From Andalucia godoyi (Eukaryota; Discoba; Jakobea; Jakobida; Andaluciidae): a stretch of DNA of 64,000 nucleotides. The notes under the pieces were generated by a model. That model saw only the letters and a program-made list of their open reading frames with translations. It was not told the DNA's origin and made no database searches. The position numbers and the translations under genes are program-made. Within the stretch, counting starts at the first letter, position 1, and the number at the start of each line of letters is the position of its first letter. The stretch spans positions 137,491 through 201,490 of the forward strand of contig VRVR01000025.1 of NCBI GenBank assembly GCA_009859145.1. Reading direction: 5' to 3'. Below, piece after piece: positions 27,208 through 36,840 of this stretch.

Positions 27208-28119
27208 ATGGGTAAGAAATTGCAAGCCCGGTCTGCTGCGGCGCCTGTAGCCGCAGCCACGGCCCCCGCTGCCGACGCGGTCGAGGTTGGAGAAAAGGAA
27301 GTTGCTATTCGCGATGTTCTTCCGAAAATCCGCTGCTTGGTCCTATCTTCGCGTGGAATCACCGACAAGCATCGTCACTTGCTGAATGATCTAGTTGCGA
27401 TCATTCCTCACTGCAAAAAGGACTCAAAACTGGACTCAAAGTCTCAGCTAACAGTGCTGAATGAGGTTTGCGAACTCAAAGGCTGCGGCTCATGCATCTT
27501 TTTCGAGGCTCGAAAGAAGAGAGATCTGTACATGTGGATGGCGCGTTGCCCGGAAGGACCGTCAGTCAAGTTCATGGTGACTGCAATCCACACCATGGAT
27601 GAACTAAAACTTACCGGAAACTGCCTCAAGGGATCAAGAGCCATCTTGCATTTTGATGGCGCGTTCGATGACGAAATGCAGCCGCAGCTGGGGATCATGA
27701 AGGAGGTTCTGGAACAGGTCTTTGCCGTTCCCGTCTCGCACTCCAAAACAAAGCCTTTTGTGGATCATGTGATCAGCTTCCATTATTTAGATGGGAGAAT
27801 TTGGTTCCGACATTTCCAAATTGTCGATGTTGCAGCGACGCAAGAGAATAAGCACGGGTTGGAACTGGTGGAAATCGGACCTCGATTCGTCCTTCAACCT
27901 ATCCGAGTTTTTGACAGTTCGTTTCATGGAAGAACGTTGTACGAAAACCCAGATTTTGTGTCTCCTAATGTCATTCGCAGGAACGTTGCGCGTGAAGACT
28001 CCGTCTTGCATGCGATGCGTAAGAAGCAACAGAACTCTCGTAGGAAGCGAGAAGAGAAACTGAAGCAGGAACTGGATGAGTTTGACACATTGTTTGAAGA
28101 TGAGAATGAAGATATTTAG
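27208..28119 (+). CDS. BRX1: Ribosome biogenesis protein BRX1 (Brix domain)
   Basis: The 303-residue protein starts at ATG 27208. A Brix domain covers about residues 43-235 (RCLVLSSRGITDKHRHLLND, CGSCIFFEARKKRDLYMWMA, KGSRAILHFDGAFD, SFHYLDGRIWFRHFQIVD, ELVEIGPRFVLQPIRVF). This order and length (human and yeast BRX1 are about 290-350 residues) identify BRX1 rather than the other Brix proteins (RPF1, RPF2, IMP4, PPAN). In yeast it acts in the nucleolus on pre-60S particles with EBP2. The C-terminus is basic then acidic (RRKREEKLKQELDEFDTLFE). It is convergent with CAND1, 204 bp away, with a (GT)n tract at about 28215-28238 between them. Confidence 0.95.
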   Translation: MGKKLQARSAAAPVAAATAPAADAVEVGEKEVAIRDVLPKIRCLVLSSRGITDKHRHLLNDLVAIIPHCKKDSKLDSKSQLTVLNEVCELKGCGSCIFFEARKKRDLYMWMARCPEGPSVKFMVTAIHTMDELKLTGNCLKGSRAILHFDGAFDDEMQPQLGIMKEVLEQVFAVPVSHSKTKPFVDHVISFHYLDGRIWFRHFQIVDVAATQENKHGLELVEIGPRFVLQPIRVFDSSFHGRTLYENPDFVSPNVIRRNVAREDSVLHAMRKKQQNSRRKREEKLKQELDEFDTLFEDENEDI

Positions 28120-28323
28120 ACAGTAAAACACACAGCGGGCAATGAAGGATATCTGGGGCAGATCGGCCGCAGAAGAAGAAGTGTGAATCGTTTTTGTCTT
28201 TTTTTTTTTTGGAGTGTGTGTGTGTGTGTGTGTGTGTTGCCCTTCGTCATCGTCACTATCCGTCGTCGTCTTGCTCTCTGGGGAAAGTAGAGGGCATTCT
28301 CTTTATGGCGCAGTTTCAACCTT

Positions 28324-31300
28324 CTAAACAAACAACCGGTCGGGGTCTTCGTCATCTTGACCGACAACCGTCTTCCACTTCACCAGTAGCGCATCAGACG
28401 TGGATATTGTTTCCTGTATAAGAGATCGGAATGCAGGAACCGACTCGGCATTCGGCACCCGACGCTGGAGCGATGCGACCACTCGCAGAGTCAGTGAAAT
28501 GAGGGCATCCAACCGCTCTCGATCCTGCTCCATCATATCAGGCTTCACTTTCTGAACGACAATCGTCTTGAGGACGTTGGCGACATCGGACAAGAATGCA
28601 GGGCGAACTTGAAGAACGGGAGCAAGAGATTTCAAAGACTTGAAAAGGACCCGCAGACCAAGCAAGCGAACGTCCATGTTCTTTTCGTTTGCAAGAATAT
28701 TCTGTAAAATGACCAGATACTCGCTATCCGAAAGCATTAAAAGAGATCGCTCACGCAACACAAGCAGCGTCTCAATGGCGCATTTCCGCATTTCAAGACC
28801 GTCGTCCACCTCGTGCTTCATAGGACCCAAAGGTACAAGCCGAACCAGGGCATCATCTCGAATGGTTTCCGTGCGAACAATCGCCGCAACAGCTTCCAAT
28901 AAAGAGACGTTCGCCGCTCCCGAAAAGACGGACGGTTTTTGCTGCGCAATGGTGGATATCAATAAAATGACCTGCTTTCGAACTTGCGATTTCATAACCC
29001 CGCCATTTGGGTCACGAATTCCTAAAGGGACAACCCTGGCTAGGGCAGACTGCAAACCACTGTCAAAACAAGAATGATCCGAAACAGGGATATTGACCAC
29101 CATATCGGACACCATGATCCTCAACGCATGCACTACAGTGGCCTGCTGCAACGCCGGAACGGTTGCATCTGGAAGCAGACGCATCATGATATCCAGGGAG
29201 CGCAGACGTGCTAAGCACTCTGCAATGACAACACGAACTCCTTCTGTTTCGGAAATCATTTGCGGCTCCAATACCGCGGCGATTTGAGATAACTTTGCAG
29301 CGGGGAGGGACTGTGCTCGAAGAGCGAGGTGCTCGCGGAGTGAGTGGAGTGACATGTACAGCTCGCGGGGTTGTGCAGAACATCGTATCACACCTTGAAG
29401 GACGGATTCTGTATCGCAGATTCGACCGAGGGATAGCGCAGCTGCGGAGCGAAGATCATCTGCGGAGGTCTGGTCGTCGCGAATTGCTTTCAACATGTCG
29501 ACGGATGCTAAAGATCCTAGATACCCAAGAGAATGAATGGCAAACGAACGAATTTCGGTGGAAGCGCTAGAATCAAGGGCAATCTCGGAAATCGTCGAAA
29601 TATCTGGATTCAAAAACGACACGGTCAGCGCACACCTTTCAAGGGAACCCCGCGAAACAGATTTTGCGGAAAGAGATTGCTGCAAGAGGACCATGAACCT
29701 CTGGAAAAAGGTACCGAAAACATTCGGAGGAAAAGACGAAAGAACTGGTCGCAAATCCTCCACACCCCGGAAACCTCGAATAGGCAAGGAAAGAACGTCA
29801 TCGATAACGTCGTCTGCAACATGCGGGTCACGTTCTAAAAGCTTCTGCAACAACGTCAGACTCTTCGGTTCGCTGTCAAACAAATGTGAAAACGATGAAG
29901 GCCGCACTGCTAAAGGCATTTCCAACGCCGGTACCAGAGCAGATAATACATCCAGAGACAGCTCAACAAGAACACGGGACGTCTTCTTCAAAAACGACTG
30001 CACTTCTTCCAAATGGCGCACCGCAAACGACTTGATCAAGTCCCTTGGAACCGCAGGAGATGCGCAAATCAATCGGACCGCTCGAAGAGCAGGAATGCGA
30101 GTTGATTCTGCTTGCAAACGATTTGAAACCTGTGTAAAGAGCTCTGTAACATCGGAAACACTGAGCACAGAGCCGCCATTGGCTACCAACGATCCCGTTG
30201 CAAAAATACACCCATCCTTGATTTCTCGATCCACATCCAGCGTGCTGAGATACAGGCGAATCATTCCGGCCATGCGATTGGCTGTCGAAGTTGTGAGTCC
30301 AACAGATCCCAAACGATCACATATGGCAGAGATGAGATTCATGGAAATGGCAATACATCTATAAAACTTGTCGGCGATCCCGGATTGGGCAACGTCCAGT
30401 ATTGGACTGATTAGATCGGCAGGAACCGCACCTGCGGTCTGATATCGAAGCAAGTCGATCAAAGCTTCAACACCCTCAACTTTGGAAGACGAAACGGTGG
30501 CACTTTGAGAAAACATGGATTTGATAAAGGAAACGTAGTCCAAAAAGCGACTGATGCCTGGACGCCGTACCGAGTACTTCAGCACCCCGACCGCTGCGCC
30601 CATGACACGCGGAGAAGGCCTCTTCCACTTGTTGAACATCACGTGCTCCATGGCAGCAACCTGATTCGAACACAATCTGACAATCGCGCCGTACTGACTG
30701 CTAAACATTCGATGAATACTCGACAGGACGTCAAGCAGAACGGAGTCTTCTCTTTCATGAACACGCGAGGCAAGCGTGCTAAAAATCGTAACTAGAATTC
30801 TTTCATCGATGGAAACATACTCTCCAACATGGCCCAGAAGCCGCGCAGCGGCTCTGCGTGCCTTCCACGACGCATCGTCATCCTCCATTCCCTCGTCGTC
30901 TGCGTAATCCATGTCGTCATTTCCTTGATCCCAAGCATCGGCAGACTCCTGCGACATATCGACATCATCCGAATCGCCATAGTCATAATTCGGATCGTAC
31001 TGGACCATTTCCGAACCGTACGCAACAACAGAAGACAGGTGAGGAATCATTTCCTTGGGGCACTGTGTAACAAACGCGTCCAAAGAAGTCAGCACCGTTT
31101 CTCGCATTTCATTCATCTCAATTTCATCGCTGACATCCCTATCGTCAGAATCCTCCTCGCCAACTGAGCGGCCAAACGCCACTAGGGACGGCACCAGTTC
31201 ATTCAAGAACGGCGCCAACCTGTGTCCCGCAGTTTGAGAGAGTTGCCCCAGGAGTGGCACCGCGTATCCGGATTTCAGATCCTTCACAAGGGAAACAACC

Positions 31301-31914
31301 AAGCCCTGGAACTCCATGTCCGTACAGACGACTGCCACCAAAGACATGCATCGAATTGCCTTCTTCTTCGCTGCCTTCTTTTTCAAAAGTATGAATAAAT
31401 GGTGAATGGCAGAAGGAGACTGCGGCGCCAGAAGCTGTCCCGATCGATTGAACAACTCAAGAAGAACGTCACAACAATCAGAAGCGACATCGACATTCGT
31501 CGAGAGCAGTCCAGAAATGAGTCTTCCACCAAGAGCGATCATTGAATCGGCATGCTTGCTGCTGCCGCCGATATGTGAAAGCGTCGTCTTCAGCGCAAGA
31601 GATGCCACGTCGCGCTGTGCAGCGTCTCCTTCAATGAGCCGCTTCGTCAGTGTCTCCACAAGCCGGGCGACTTGTACGGCGTCCAGGGTTGAAATGATTG
31701 CCGGCAAACTCTTCACCGCCATACCTTGCACATCAGTTGACCCATCTTCCAACAAGAGTTTCAAAAGAAGATCCGTGAGTTGCTTCGTAAATGCAGCGTC
31801 AATAACAAACCCTTTTGAAAGCGCATCCTGCAAATCGTACAATGCCATGTGGCGGAGATCCTTATCAGGGTCATTCATCCGCTCCAAGCAGACTTGAAGA
31901 GTGAACTGATGCAT
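28324..31914 (-). CDS. CAND1: CAND1, cullin-associated NEDD8-dissociated protein
   Basis: From ATG 31914 the protein has 1196 residues, close to human CAND1 (about 1230). It is a HEAT-repeat solenoid throughout. Diagnostic stretches are the N-terminus (MNDPDKDLRHMALYDLQDAL), VAVVCTDMEFQGLVVSLVKD, the acidic insert near residues 310-380 (YDPNYDYGDSDDVDMSQESA), SWKARRAAARLLG and the C-terminal MKHEVDDGLEMRKCAIETLL. CAND1 exchanges substrate receptors on cullin-RING ubiquitin ligases by binding un-neddylated cullins. The frame remains open upstream of 31914 only through a microsatellite coding Ser/Leu dipeptides, so the inner ATG is chosen. It diverges from RPB2. Confidence 0.96.
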   Translation of the reverse strand: MHQFTLQVCLERMNDPDKDLRHMALYDLQDALSKGFVIDAAFTKQLTDLLLKLLLEDGSTDVQGMAVKSLPAIISTLDAVQVARLVETLTKRLIEGDAAQRDVASLALKTTLSHIGGSSKHADSMIALGGRLISGLLSTNVDVASDCCDVLLELFNRSGQLLAPQSPSAIHHLFILLKKKAAKKKAIRCMSLVAVVCTDMEFQGLVVSLVKDLKSGYAVPLLGQLSQTAGHRLAPFLNELVPSLVAFGRSVGEEDSDDRDVSDEIEMNEMRETVLTSLDAFVTQCPKEMIPHLSSVVAYGSEMVQYDPNYDYGDSDDVDMSQESADAWDQGNDDMDYADDEGMEDDDASWKARRAAARLLGHVGEYVSIDERILVTIFSTLASRVHEREDSVLLDVLSSIHRMFSSQYGAIVRLCSNQVAAMEHVMFNKWKRPSPRVMGAAVGVLKYSVRRPGISRFLDYVSFIKSMFSQSATVSSSKVEGVEALIDLLRYQTAGAVPADLISPILDVAQSGIADKFYRCIAISMNLISAICDRLGSVGLTTSTANRMAGMIRLYLSTLDVDREIKDGCIFATGSLVANGGSVLSVSDVTELFTQVSNRLQAESTRIPALRAVRLICASPAVPRDLIKSFAVRHLEEVQSFLKKTSRVLVELSLDVLSALVPALEMPLAVRPSSFSHLFDSEPKSLTLLQKLLERDPHVADDVIDDVLSLPIRGFRGVEDLRPVLSSFPPNVFGTFFQRFMVLLQQSLSAKSVSRGSLERCALTVSFLNPDISTISEIALDSSASTEIRSFAIHSLGYLGSLASVDMLKAIRDDQTSADDLRSAAALSLGRICDTESVLQGVIRCSAQPRELYMSLHSLREHLALRAQSLPAAKLSQIAAVLEPQMISETEGVRVVIAECLARLRSLDIMMRLLPDATVPALQQATVVHALRIMVSDMVVNIPVSDHSCFDSGLQSALARVVPLGIRDPNGGVMKSQVRKQVILLISTIAQQKPSVFSGAANVSLLEAVAAIVRTETIRDDALVRLVPLGPMKHEVDDGLEMRKCAIETLLVLRERSLLMLSDSEYLVILQNILANEKNMDVRLLGLRVLFKSLKSLAPVLQVRPAFLSDVANVLKTIVVQKVKPDMMEQDRERLDALISLTLRVVASLQRRVPNAESVPAFRSLIQETISTSDALLVKWKTVVGQDDEDPDRLFV

Positions 31915-32034
31915 GCTCTGCAATAGAGGGGGCGGGGAAAACCAAAGACAACGGATAAACAACAGCCAAAAGGATGAATGGAGCAGCAGCAAAAGATGGA
32001 GTAGATAGAGACAAAGAAGAAGAAGAAGAAGAAG

Positions 32035-32097
<63 letters not shown>

Positions 32098-32443
32098 AGA
32101 AGAAGAAGAAGAAGAGGAGGAGGAGGAGGAGGAGGAGGAGGAGGAAGGGAACAACAAGATAGGATGCGCAATGTTCACCTTCAAACACATCCGAGCAGCA
32201 CTTGAAGAGAGAAGAGTGCTTGCCGTCTGCCGTAAAAAAAAAAGAAGTGAGTCATGTCAGTCTGACAGATTGGTGCACGAAATGACTGACATTTCCTCAA
32301 GTCCCTCCCTCCCATCACATGACTTTCTCTTTCTCTCCCTTTCTTTCTTCGTCTTCGTCTTCGTCTTCGTCTTCGTCTGTGTGTGTGCTGCTGCTGTTGC
32401 TGCTGTGTCTTGGCAGGTATCTTGATTCTTTTTTATATAAATT
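31915..32443. promoter_or_regulatory. Divergent CAND1/RPB2 promoter region
   Basis: The 529-bp spacer between divergent starts holds a long purine microsatellite (32015-32147, listed separately) on the CAND1 side. On the RPB2 side there is a pyrimidine-rich stretch with (TTCGTC)n-like units at about 32345-32378, followed by GCTGCT units. No gene is seen; frames crossing it are microsatellite artefacts. Confidence 0.55.
32015..32147. repeat. Compound purine microsatellite (GAA)n-(GA)n-(GAA)n-(GAG)n
   Basis: About 130 bp of perfect purine on the plus strand changes unit from GAA to GA (about 27 copies) to GAA to GAG. It ends about 100 bp upstream of the CAND1 start codon. Such homopurine-homopyrimidine DNA can form triplex structures and is often found in promoters. 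Confidence 0.95.
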
Positions 32444-35400
32444 ATGCAGGACTACGAAGCCATTTCCGAGGGGGGTCTGTCGTCTGCGTATGACGACTTT
32501 GACGAGGGCGAGATCTCCCAAGAGGAAGTTTGGCAAGTCATTACCGCGTATTTTCAAGCAAAGGGTCTTGTGCGGCAGCAGCTGGACTCTTTCAATGAGT
32601 TTGTGAGTCGTACTGTGCAAGTTATTGTGGAGGCAGATAAAACCATTGCAATGGAACAGACAATCGGCTCTGAAGTGTCGCGGCTGGAACTGGAATTTGG
32701 TCAGCTCTACGTTTCCCGGCCCACGTTTAATAATCGCGAAGGAGTTGGCACTCCTTGTCTGCCGCAAGAAGCCAGGCTTCGCTCCTTGACGTACTCATCG
32801 TCATTGCTTTCCGATGTGAGGCTGCGCAAGAGAGAGCAAGAGATCAACCCGGATACACGAGAAGAGATCAACACGTACGAAGTCGAAACGCTGCATTCGC
32901 GAATTCCGTTGGGAGACATTCCAATCATGGTGCGGTCTCGCTATTGCTGGTCTTCTGATTGCTCGGATCGTGATTTGTACGATTTGGGCGAGTGTCCTGT
33001 CGATGCTGGTGGGTACTTTATTATCAACGGGTCAGAAAAGGTGCTGATTGCTCAAGAAAGAATGGCGCGCAACCAGATTTATGTGTTCAAGAAATCGCAA
33101 CCCAACAAGTATTTGTTTTCTGCTGAGTGCCACTCGCTTGTTGTTGGCGAGTTTCGTCCAGCATCGTCGTTCTACGTGCGGCTGCAGGCCTCTACGAAGG
33201 AAATCACGTGCACGATGCCGTACATCCGAAGCGATATTCCTGTTGTCCTGCTGTTCAGAGCTCTGAACATTGTTTCCGATCGTGACATTCTTGACAAGAT
33301 CTTGTATACAAGCGTTGCCGATTCAGAGATGCTTGAGATGCTGAAGCCGTCTTTGGAAAAGGGCGCCCCTGTGCATTCTGTAGATGTTGCGTTGGACTTG
33401 ATTGGAAAACGTGGATCTATTGCTCCTGGTACCAGGCGGTTCAATCGCATCAAGTATGCGGAAAGCATTCTGGAGCGTGAATTCTTGCCACATATTTCTC
33501 GTGGTGGAGCACAGTATGAACTAAAGAAGGCGTTCTTCATGGGATATATGGTCCACCGCCTGCTGGCGTGTGCCTTAGGTCGTCGGCCGCAGGATGACAG
33601 AGATCATGTTGCGAACAAACGCCTGGATCTGGCTGGTGTTCTTATGGCACAACTTTTTCGCTCTGAGTATCGCCGAATGTCGAAACAGACCGGTCAAAAA
33701 CTTCGAGAACTAATGTCTTCGGAGAAAACCGGAGAACGGCGTGTCAGTCCCCGCGACTTCATCAATCCTGCTACCATCACCAACGGCCTTACGTATGCAC
33801 TGGCGACTGGTAATTTTGGTGGGAAGGCTGGTCAGCCTGGCGTGAAGGCAGGTGTCGCCCAAGTTTTGAACAGACTGACGTATGCTGCATCCTTGTCGCA
33901 TCTGCGCCGCATGAATACTGCTGTCGAACGATCTGGAAAGATCACAAAGCCCCGTCAGCTGCATAATTCCCAGTGGGGCATCATGTGCCCCGCCGAAACT
34001 CCGGAAGGCGACACCGTCGGACTTACCAAGAATCTTGCATTGATGGCAGCCGTTTCCGTGGGCTCCTACGAGTCTCCCGTCTTGGCCACCCTCCGCGAGT
34101 ATGGTATGGAGGAGCTCCATGACGTCTCCTTTAAGGATCTTGCTCTGCCTTCGTCTTACAAGATCTTTGTGAACGGAGCATGGAAGGGAATATCCCGCGA
34201 TGCCAATGTGCTGGTTGAGAATTTGCGATCCATTCGTCGAAAGAACGAGTTTTACATTGCACATGATCAAGAGGAAGTACCTGGACGTTCTACGGATGTT
34301 TCGATCGTCTACGATACGTCTGATAGAGAAATTCGCATCTGGACAGATGGTGGTCGATGCATGCGGCCTCTGTTTGTGGTTGATCAAGTGACAAACAAAC
34401 TCAAGATCCGACCCCGTCATGTGAATGAAATGATGGCCTTGGAGGATCGGACTCTTGGTTGGGATTTACTCGTGCAGGAGGGATTGATAGAATATGTTGA
34501 TGTCGAAGAGGAAGAAACCACTCTGATTGCAATGTTCCCGCATATGCTGGAATCTGCGAATTCTCGACGGGCCGGGCCCGATGTGGACGGATTCTCTGCG
34601 CAGCGATACACCCATTGCGAGATCCATCCATCCTTGATCCTTGGAGTCCTGGGCACGATCATTCCATTTCCCGATCACAACCAGTCACCTCGTAACACTT
34701 ACCAAGGTGCTATGGGCAAACAAGCGTTGGGTGTGTACATCACCAATTTCCCTCTTCGCTTTGATTCGATGTCACACGTGTTGTTCTATCCGCAGAAACC
34801 GCTCGTCAAGACTCGAGGTATGGAGTATTTGAGGTTCAAGGAGCTTCCAGCAGGGCAGAACGTTGTTGTTGCTATTGCATGCCATTCCGGCTATAACCAA
34901 GAAGATTCGACCATTCTGAGTCAGTCTGCTATTGATCGAGGCCTCTTCCGTACTTTATTTACCCGCACTTACCGAGATGAATGTTCGTTCAAGCTGGATG
35001 AAGTATTCGAAAGACCGAATCCGGACATTACGACTGGATTGAAGCACGGTGGATACGACAAAATTGATCCTGCAGACGGACTTGCACTTCCTGGTGAGCG
35101 GGTGTCCGGTGACGATGTGTTGATCGGGAAAACCGGTCCCCTTGCTCAACCTGGCGAGTCCGCCGCAAATGTGCAAGCTGGAAACGTGATTCGACGATTT
35201 ACTCGACGAGATTGTTCTGCAGTTATGCGCTCCAATGAAATGGGTGTCGTAGATTGTGTGATGATTGCAGAGAAGGCCGATGCGGATGGCCGCATGTGCA
35301 AGGTTCGCATGCGCAACATCCGTATTCCCCAAATTGGAGACAAGTTTTCGTCGCGACATGGACAAAAGGGTACTTGTGGTATTACTTACAGACAGGAGGA

Positions 35401-36067
35401 CATGCCGTGGACGCGAGATGGTATCATTCCGGATATCATTATCAATCCTCACGCAATTCCCTCGCGTATGACTGTCGGTCAACTGATCGAATGTTTGCTT
35501 GGAAAGGTTGCGTCATGCTCTGGTATTGAAGGAGATGCAACACCTTTTGACAAGTGCGTTGTCGAGGATGTCGCCGATCTTCTTCAGAGATGCGGCTATC
35601 AAGGACGTGGAAACGAGGTTCTGTATTCGGGGCATACTGGAGAGCGACTTGAAGCGATGGTGTTCATCGGCCCGACCTACTACCAACGTCTGAAACACAT
35701 GGTCGACGACAAGATACACTCTCGTGCTCGAGGGCCCATGCAGATTCTGAATCGGCAGCCTGCAGAAGGTCGTTCTCGCGAAGGTGGTTTGCGCTTCGGA
35801 GAAATGGAGCGCGATTGCATGATTGCCCATGGTTCTGCGTACTGGCTGCAAGAACGTCTGTGCAGGGTTTCGGACGAGTATGCTATTCATGTGTGCGATG
35901 ACTGCGGTCTGATCGCTATTGCGGACACACAGAGACGCAGGTATCATTGCAAGGTTTGCAATAATCGCACGCGCATTTCTCTTGTTCGGGTTCCGTACGC
36001 TTTCAAACTGCTGGTACAGGAACTGACTTCAATGAATGTTGTTATGCGACTGATGATGCAGTCCTAA
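32444..36067 (+). CDS. RPB2: RNA polymerase II second-largest subunit RPB2
   Basis: This 1207-residue single-exon protein is nearly the length of yeast Rpb2 (1224). Motifs in order: protrusion and lobe (GYFIINGSEKVLIAQERMAR), fork and external domains (QWGIMCPAETPEGDTVGLTK), hybrid-binding region (SGYNQEDSTILSQSAIDRGL, NIRIPQIGDKFSSRHGQKGT) carrying the Lys and Arg that contact nucleic acid and substrate, the wall, and the anchor/clamp end with a zinc site (CDDCG near 1151-1155, then HCKVC). The order of blocks and C-terminal LVQELTSMNVVMRLMMQS favour Pol II rather than Pol I or III. It forms half of the active centre in the nucleus. It starts at ATG 32444. Confidence 0.97.
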   Translation: MQDYEAISEGGLSSAYDDFDEGEISQEEVWQVITAYFQAKGLVRQQLDSFNEFVSRTVQVIVEADKTIAMEQTIGSEVSRLELEFGQLYVSRPTFNNREGVGTPCLPQEARLRSLTYSSSLLSDVRLRKREQEINPDTREEINTYEVETLHSRIPLGDIPIMVRSRYCWSSDCSDRDLYDLGECPVDAGGYFIINGSEKVLIAQERMARNQIYVFKKSQPNKYLFSAECHSLVVGEFRPASSFYVRLQASTKEITCTMPYIRSDIPVVLLFRALNIVSDRDILDKILYTSVADSEMLEMLKPSLEKGAPVHSVDVALDLIGKRGSIAPGTRRFNRIKYAESILEREFLPHISRGGAQYELKKAFFMGYMVHRLLACALGRRPQDDRDHVANKRLDLAGVLMAQLFRSEYRRMSKQTGQKLRELMSSEKTGERRVSPRDFINPATITNGLTYALATGNFGGKAGQPGVKAGVAQVLNRLTYAASLSHLRRMNTAVERSGKITKPRQLHNSQWGIMCPAETPEGDTVGLTKNLALMAAVSVGSYESPVLATLREYGMEELHDVSFKDLALPSSYKIFVNGAWKGISRDANVLVENLRSIRRKNEFYIAHDQEEVPGRSTDVSIVYDTSDREIRIWTDGGRCMRPLFVVDQVTNKLKIRPRHVNEMMALEDRTLGWDLLVQEGLIEYVDVEEEETTLIAMFPHMLESANSRRAGPDVDGFSAQRYTHCEIHPSLILGVLGTIIPFPDHNQSPRNTYQGAMGKQALGVYITNFPLRFDSMSHVLFYPQKPLVKTRGMEYLRFKELPAGQNVVVAIACHSGYNQEDSTILSQSAIDRGLFRTLFTRTYRDECSFKLDEVFERPNPDITTGLKHGGYDKIDPADGLALPGERVSGDDVLIGKTGPLAQPGESAANVQAGNVIRRFTRRDCSAVMRSNEMGVVDCVMIAEKADADGRMCKVRMRNIRIPQIGDKFSSRHGQKGTCGITYRQEDMPWTRDGIIPDIIINPHAIPSRMTVGQLIECLLGKVASCSGIEGDATPFDKCVVEDVADLLQRCGYQGRGNEVLYSGHTGERLEAMVFIGPTYYQRLKHMVDDKIHSRARGPMQILNRQPAEGRSREGGLRFGEMERDCMIAHGSAYWLQERLCRVSDEYAIHVCDDCGLIAIADTQRRRYHCKVCNNRTRISLVRVPYAFKLLVQELTSMNVVMRLMMQS

Positions 36068-36311
36068 CACTGCTGGCCCAGTGCACGATGATTTTCGTCC
36101 TCCAGACCCCTGGCCTGTCCTGCTTGAAGATGCAACAAAAAAAAAAATTCGATATACGAGATTCGTTTCTGGAGCATTTCGGAGGAGACGCCAGACGGGT
36201 CTGCGATGTGCAACAGCGTCTTTTAACACAAGAAGAAGAAAACAGTCATTAAAAAATGAACAATATGTGTTCTTGTGTTTTTGTGTTCTTTTATAATCGT
36301 TTGTTTGTCTT

Positions 36312-36704
36312 CTATTTCTGATGTCTTAATGCGCGATCTTCAAAGGACATATGATTTATGCACACGTAATCCTCCGACCCAAACGTCTGGTGGAACGGCT
36401 GTGATATCATCGGATTGTATGGCTGAGTCGGCAAAACCCGTCGACGTTGCTGTTGAATGAAGGCCGACGTTTTTCCCCTGCAGATTGCTGTTACTGGTTG
36501 TTGTTGTTGTTGTTGTTGTCGCGGCGGCGTAGGTGTGCAGGTCGAGGCCCAATGAGACACCGTCGAATATTGACAACCGATTCCTTGTAATGTTGATGCT
36601 GATTCATAAAGAACCTTTACGTCAATAAATCTGTCTGAGGCGCAGCCTGTGAGCCAAATGTTTGGAGAGGTTTGGGTTGGAGTGTAGAACTCAGACAAAT
36701 TCAT
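36312..36704 (-). CDS. Candidate small protein of unknown function
   Basis: An ATG at 36704 opens 130 codons on the minus strand (MNLSEFYTPTQTSPNIWLTG...). Composition is ordinary except for a seven-Gln run, and it contains SDRFIDVKVLYESASTLQG, which looks structured. It sits between the 3' end of RPB2 (245 bp away) and the 3' end of the LRR phosphatase on the same strand (136 bp). The gene could alternatively be the 3' UTR of the phosphatase. I recognise no family. Confidence 0.45.
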   Translation of the reverse strand: MNLSEFYTPTQTSPNIWLTGCASDRFIDVKVLYESASTLQGIGCQYSTVSHWASTCTPTPPRQQQQQQQPVTAICRGKTSAFIQQQRRRVLPTQPYNPMISQPFHQTFGSEDYVCINHMSFEDRALRHQK

Positions 36705-36840
36705 CCCGAAAACAACATTTCGCGATCGAACGAAAAGAGGTGAAAAAATAAAATTGATTACGAAGGACGCAAAGACGATGAATACAAATGAGAGAGGACG
36801 AAACGAAAGAAAATCGCATCGGAACGGTGACATATGCAAA

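Noticed and set aside
31915-32190. N-terminal Ser/Leu extension of CAND1
   Set aside because: It is encoded entirely by the purine/pyrimidine microsatellite and lacks any counterpart in the family.
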